From Clostridiaceae bacterium Marseille-Q4145 (lineage in GTDB: Bacteria; Bacillota; Clostridia; Lachnospirales; Lachnospiraceae): DNA of 64,000 nt. Of the stretch, positions 60,938-64,000 are shown one piece after another; positions within the stretch are counted from its first letter, which is position 1; every line of letters begins with the position of its first letter. Below the pieces are notes generated by a model that did not search any database, was not told the DNA's origin, and was given only the letters and a program-made list of their open reading frames with translations. The stretch lies in contig JAGTTP010000002.1 in NCBI GenBank assembly GCA_018223365.1, forward strand, positions 761,501 through 825,500. The letters are read 5' to 3'. The position numbers and the translations under genes are program-made.

Positions 60938-61795
60938 CTATTGCGCCTTGCAAGTTCCATATACGACCCGGTCAAGGCCTGCCAGGTCCTGTATTACATG
61001 AATATTTTCAAAATCCTTCTCCATCAGCTGACTGACGGATGCTCCCTGATCATACCCGATCTCAAAGAAAAGCATGCCCTTCGGAGCCAGATATGCAGGA
61101 CTTTTTTCTATCATAATACGGTAAAAATCAAGACCATCCGTGCCGCCATCCAGCGCCATCATAGGTTCATGATCTTTTACCTCCTCGGAAAGTGTCGCAA
61201 TGACTTCCGAAGCAATATAAGGTGGATTGGATACAATCATATCATATGTGCCATTTACCCGTTCAAACAGGTCGCTCTGCAAAAGTGCTGTTGTCTGCTC
61301 AAGCCCCAGATTTCTCCGGTTCTCCTGTGCAATCTTCAGTGCTTTTTCTGACAAATCCACGCCGGTTCCGGTAATTTCTCTGCAACCCTTTAATTCTGCT
61401 GCCAGTTTGACAATACTCAGCAAAATACAGCCGGATCCGGTACACATGTCAAGAAGCTTCATTCCGGAATGCACATATTTCAATGCTTCTTCCACCAGCA
61501 CTTCCGTATCCTGTCTTGGCACCAGCACATCTTCCGATACCTGGAAATCCAGTCCCATGAACTCCTGATGTCCCGTCAGATGCTGCAATGGAATATGAGA
61601 TGCGCGCTTATCAATCTGTTCCAGGTAACGGGTCTTCTCTTCTTCCGAAACTGCTTTGCCAGAATCCACCAGATACCGGGTTCTGGTTATTTCTAATGTT
61701 TCTTCCATCAAATACCAGGCATCCATTTTCCAATCTTCAATTCCTGCAGTCTGAAGCACATGCTCCCCTTCTGCCAGTAATTCCCGAAGCGTCAA
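60938..61795 (-). CDS. prmC: Release factor glutamine methyltransferase
   Basis: A 285-residue SAM-dependent methyltransferase that modifies the Gln of the GGQ motif in release factors. LVPRQDTEVLVEEAL, DMCTGSGCILLSI (SAM site) and IVSNPPYIAS (catalytic NPPY) are diagnostic. It uses a TTG start that overlaps the stop of the DUF1385 gene (TTGA), so it is translationally coupled. prfA follows by 15 bp. Confidence 0.96.
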   Translation of the reverse strand: MTLRELLAEGEHVLQTAGIEDWKMDAWYLMEETLEITRTRYLVDSGKAVSEEEKTRYLEQIDKRASHIPLQHLTGHQEFMGLDFQVSEDVLVPRQDTEVLVEEALKYVHSGMKLLDMCTGSGCILLSIVKLAAELKGCREITGTGVDLSEKALKIAQENRRNLGLEQTTALLQSDLFERVNGTYDMIVSNPPYIASEVIATLSEEVKDHEPMMALDGGTDGLDFYRIMIEKSPAYLAPKGMLFFEIGYDQGASVSQLMEKDFENIHVIQDLAGLDRVVYGTCKAQ

Positions 61796-62778
61796 TCTTC
61801 CATCTCCTCGGCACTGCCATGCAAGGTACTGTCCAGACTTGGAACTTCCTCAGCCGGATATCCAAGAAATGCTTTCCAGTCAAAGACCGCTTCCACTGCG
61901 GCAATGGCCACTTCAATCATATCATCATCCGGTTCTTTGGTCGTCAGCTTCTGCATCGCTTTTCCCGGAAGACTTAACAGCTTCACCAAAGGATTCTCAC
62001 TTCTTCCGGCCAGACGGATGAACTCATAGGATACACCCGCGATCACCGGAACCAGCAGGATACGAAACAGCACCCGCAGGGCCGGGGATTCCACCCGGAT
62101 AAAAATAAAGAAAATGATACTGATGATCATAACAATAAACAGGAAACTGGTACCACAGCGGGCATGATACCGGGAACTTTTCCGCACATTCCGTACATTC
62201 AGCTCTCTTCCCCGTTCAATGCAGTTGATGCATTTATGTTCTGCGCCGTGATACATATAAGTCCGCTTAATATCCTTCATACAGGAAATAAGCACCACAT
62301 ACAGGGTAAACAGTCCCAGACGGATGACACCCTCCACAATAGCCAGCAGTGTGTTGGACACAATGTATTTACGGAAGAATCCGGAAATCACATAGGGCAG
62401 AACCATGAAAATGGCTACCGCCATAAAGATGGAAAATGCCACCGTGCAGCCCATAACCACTTTTTCCGCTTTTTCTTTGAATACGTCTGTCAGGAGTTTT
62501 TCCAGTCTGCCCGGCTCCTGATCCTGCTCCTCGTCCTCGTAAAAACTTGCAGAATAACTTAAGCTCTCCATGCCAAGGATCAGAGAATCTATAAAATTTA
62601 CCATGCCCCGGATCAGCGGCAGCTTTGCCCACGGCTTGTCCGCAGCAATTCCTTTGTACACTTCTGTGTGTACTTCGATCTGTCCGTCCGGTTTTCTTAC
62701 GGCCACAGAGTATTTCTCTTTATTTTTCATCATGATGCCTTCCAGCACCGCCTGGCCGCCAATTCCTGATGGTCTCAA
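61792..62778 (-). CDS. DUF1385 membrane protein (YqhQ type)
   Basis: A 328-residue protein with GGQAVLEGIMMKNKEKYSVA at the start, four TM helices in the middle and YMYHGAEHKCINCIERGREL, a His/Cys-containing loop that is the family hallmark. The start is TTG 62778 after GGACGTG. Function is unknown; the position between rpmE and prmC is a conserved Firmicutes arrangement. Confidence 0.92.
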   Translation of the reverse strand: MRPSGIGGQAVLEGIMMKNKEKYSVAVRKPDGQIEVHTEVYKGIAADKPWAKLPLIRGMVNFIDSLILGMESLSYSASFYEDEEQDQEPGRLEKLLTDVFKEKAEKVVMGCTVAFSIFMAVAIFMVLPYVISGFFRKYIVSNTLLAIVEGVIRLGLFTLYVVLISCMKDIKRTYMYHGAEHKCINCIERGRELNVRNVRKSSRYHARCGTSFLFIVMIISIIFFIFIRVESPALRVLFRILLVPVIAGVSYEFIRLAGRSENPLVKLLSLPGKAMQKLTTKEPDDDMIEVAIAAVEAVFDWKAFLGYPAEEVPSLDSTLHGSAEEMED

Positions 62779-62809
62779 TTTTTCACGTCCTTTTACATAA
62801 CTATTACGG

Positions 62810-62850
62810 TATCATTTTCAGAGCCAATTCGCATGACTCTGAATAATTCA
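62810..62850. repeat. Dispersed palindromic element, copy B
   Basis: On the minus strand AATTATTCAGAGTCATGC, GAATTGGC, TCTGAA, matching copy A upstream of glmM. It sits between the rpmE terminator and the DUF1385 start. Confidence 0.6.
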
Positions 62851-62882
62851 AAAACGGGTTGAGATTAATCATAACCTCAACC
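62848..62882 (-). terminator. rpmE terminator
   Basis: 8-bp stem GGGTTGAG/CTCAACCC followed by GTTTTTG on the minus strand, 16 nt beyond the rpmE stop. Confidence 0.88.
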
Positions 62883-62897
62883 CTGATTTCCGCAATC

Positions 62898-63098
62898 TTA
62901 TTTAATACCGTATTTGCGATTGAACTTATCGATACGTCCGCGAGCTGCTGCTGCTTTCTGCTGTCCAGTGTAGAACGGATGGCATTTGGAGCAAATCTCA
63001 ACGTGGATATCGGATTTGGTAGAACCTGTTACGAAAGTGTTTCCACAGTTGCAGGTTACAGTTGCCTGATAGTAGTTCGGATGGATTCCTTCTCTCAT
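62898..63098 (-). CDS. rpmE: 50S ribosomal protein L31
   Basis: A 66-residue L31 of the zinc-binding (C+) type: TCNCGNTF and [10 protein letters not shown] supply the four metal-binding Cys/His residues. The start is ATG 63098 ([10 protein letters not shown]) with AGAGGTG 7 nt upstream; the GTG three codons before is part of that SD. It is a monocistronic-looking gene with its own promoter, a long leader and a terminator. Confidence 0.97.
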   Translation of the reverse strand: MREGIHPNYYQATVTCNCGNTFVTGSTKSDIHVEICSKCHPFYTGQQKAAAARGRIDKFNRKYGIK

Positions 63099-63237
63099 TG
63101 TTTTCACCTCTTCTTATTATTCGTGAACTTCCAGCTGTCGCTGATTCCCGGTCAATGCCGCTCCGATGTTTCCACGGCAAGATACCCCGGGCTATCCCTG
63201 CAAGTCCCTACAGGTATTTACTTACATTAGCCTTATG

Positions 63238-63266
63238 ATTATAGCACACCATATATCATCATGCAA
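63238..63266 (-). promoter_or_regulatory. rpmE promoter with about 130-nt leader
   Basis: TTGCAT (63261-63266), 17-bp spacer, TATAAT (63238-63243). The leader of about 130 nt (63100-63230) contains several GC-rich complementary parts (for example CCCGG/CCGGG) and may be an L31 autoregulatory leader. Confidence 0.8.
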
Positions 63267-63275
63267 GATCTTCTT

Positions 63276-64000
63276 TTAGAAAAATCTTGTCTTTTTGGCG
63301 TTCTGCGCGAATTCTTCGTTATTCTTGGTTTTCGCAAAGAGATTTAAAATGGTTTCTACCGCATCATCTGCTTTCATACCATTTAACGCCTTGCGGATAT
63401 TATCCATGGCCTGCTGCTCCTCGGAATTCAGAAGCAGATCTTCTCTTCTGGTACCGGACTTCGGAATGTCGATGGCCGGGAACACTCTCTTCTCAGACAG
63501 CTTTCTGTCCAGAACCAGCTCCATATTGCCGGTACTCTTGAATTCCTCATATACAACATCGTCCATCTTGCTCCCGGTATCTACCAGTGCCGTTGCCAGA
63601 ATCGTCAGGCTGCCGCCCTCTCTCATATTTCTGGCTGCACCGAAGAAACGCTTCGGCATGTGAAGAGCTGCCGGATCAAGACCGCCGGAGAGGGTTCTTC
63701 CGCTGGGCGGAACGGTGAGGTTGTAGGCCCGGGCCAGTCTTGTGATACTGTCCAGAAGAATGGCCACGTCACGTCCGGACTCTACCAGACGTTTTGCACG
63801 TTCAATCACCATCTCGGAAATTCTCTTGTGGCGCTCTGCCAGTTCGTCGAAGGTGGAGTATACGACTTCTACATTTTTACCGGAAATCGCTTCTTTTACA
63901 TCGGTAACCTCCTCCGGACGTTCATCAATCAACAGAATGATAAGATACATCTCCGGATTATTGGTCGTAATGGATTTCGCTACATCCTTTAAGAGGGTTG
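63276..64000 (-). CDS. rho: Transcription termination factor Rho, C-terminal part
   Basis: The last 241 codons of Rho; the 5' part runs off the right edge. [14 protein letters not shown] (Walker B region), [35 protein letters not shown] (R-loop/Q-loop area) and [17 protein letters not shown] are unmistakable. Rho is a hexameric RNA-dependent helicase that ends transcription. The rpmE promoter lies just behind its stop. The RNA-binding N-terminus cannot be judged. Confidence 0.97.
   Translation of the reverse strand, partial: TLLKDVAKSITTNNPEMYLIILLIDERPEEVTDVKEAISGKNVEVVYSTFDELAERHKRISEMVIERAKRLVESGRDVAILLDSITRLARAYNLTVPPSGRTLSGGLDPAALHMPKRFFGAARNMREGGSLTILATALVDTGSKMDDVVYEEFKSTGNMELVLDRKLSEKRVFPAIDIPKSGTRREDLLLNSEEQQAMDNIRKALNGMKADDAVETILNLFAKTKNNEEFAQNAKKTRFF

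Noticed and set aside
1..64000. CRISPR array, tRNA or rRNA genes
   Set aside because: No regularly spaced repeats, tRNA-like cloverleaf sequences or rRNA segments were noticed in the gene-free stretches.

Overview
The window looks like a chromosomal segment of a gut-type Clostridia, most likely Lachnospiraceae. This rests on gene content and synteny, not on a search: a type III glutamine synthetase, the order rho-rpmE-(DUF1385)-prmC-prfA, a C+ (zinc-binding) L31, frequent TTG/GTG starts after strong Shine-Dalgarno sequences, sigmaA-type promoters and many simple rho-independent terminators. Nearly everything is on the minus strand; only the KARI-like/GntP pair (42.1-44.4 kb) and a 28-codon gene at 51.4 kb are on the plus strand.

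Layout. 0-10.2 kb: end of an IspD/TarI-type cytidylyltransferase, a very large secreted GH25 muramidase with FN3 repeats, an XRE regulator/pentapeptide pair, glmS, and a secreted M6 metalloprotease whose C-terminal FN3 domains resemble those of the muramidase. 10.2-14.2 kb: an AT-rich three-gene cassette with its own promoter (a putative PD-(D/E)XK protein, an AIPR protein ending in a cold-shock-like domain, and an AAA ATPase) that looks like an anti-phage/abortive-infection module. 14.3-22.3 kb: a surface-sugar transcription unit (winged-helix/LicC/LicA fusion, LicC, BCCT transporter, rfbD, rfbA, rfbC, glf) that would supply CDP-choline, dTDP-rhamnose and UDP-galactofuranose. 22.3-23.8 kb: an apparently intact IS256-family element. 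24.0-36.7 kb: an AT-rich Wzx/Wzy-type polysaccharide operon with one promoter, running from a polyprenyl-phosphate sugar transferase through a Wzz-like protein, a PssD/PssE pair, five further glycosyltransferases, polymerase, a sulfotransferase-like protein and flippase. 37-38 kb: a decayed second IS256 element behind a promoter with a LexA-type box.

38.4-41.9 kb: a secreted transglutaminase-like protein and a FadR-type regulator, divergent from a ketol-acid reductoisomerase-like gene and a GntP permease. 44.4-50.8 kb: accessory and decaying DNA: a multiply broken secreted-protein gene, and a duplicated Rpn/PD-(D/E)XK transposase-nuclease unit of which one copy has lost its 5' end. 50.8-64 kb: housekeeping genes (rpiB, glnN, a lipid kinase, hisC, a nucleotidyltransferase, glmM, prfA, prmC, rpmE, rho).

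The most striking locus is at 51.37-51.68 kb between rpiB and the glutamine synthetase. It has a 28-residue hydrophobic peptide gene with a strong SD, a convergent antisense RNA with its own near-perfect promoter, a shared bidirectional terminator, and a 28/29-nt direct repeat at both ends that makes the antisense RNA complementary to the peptide's start-codon region. This is the architecture of the Fst/par type I toxin-antitoxin systems. The AIPR cassette and the KARI-like enzyme with altered active-site residues are the other main candidates for new biology.
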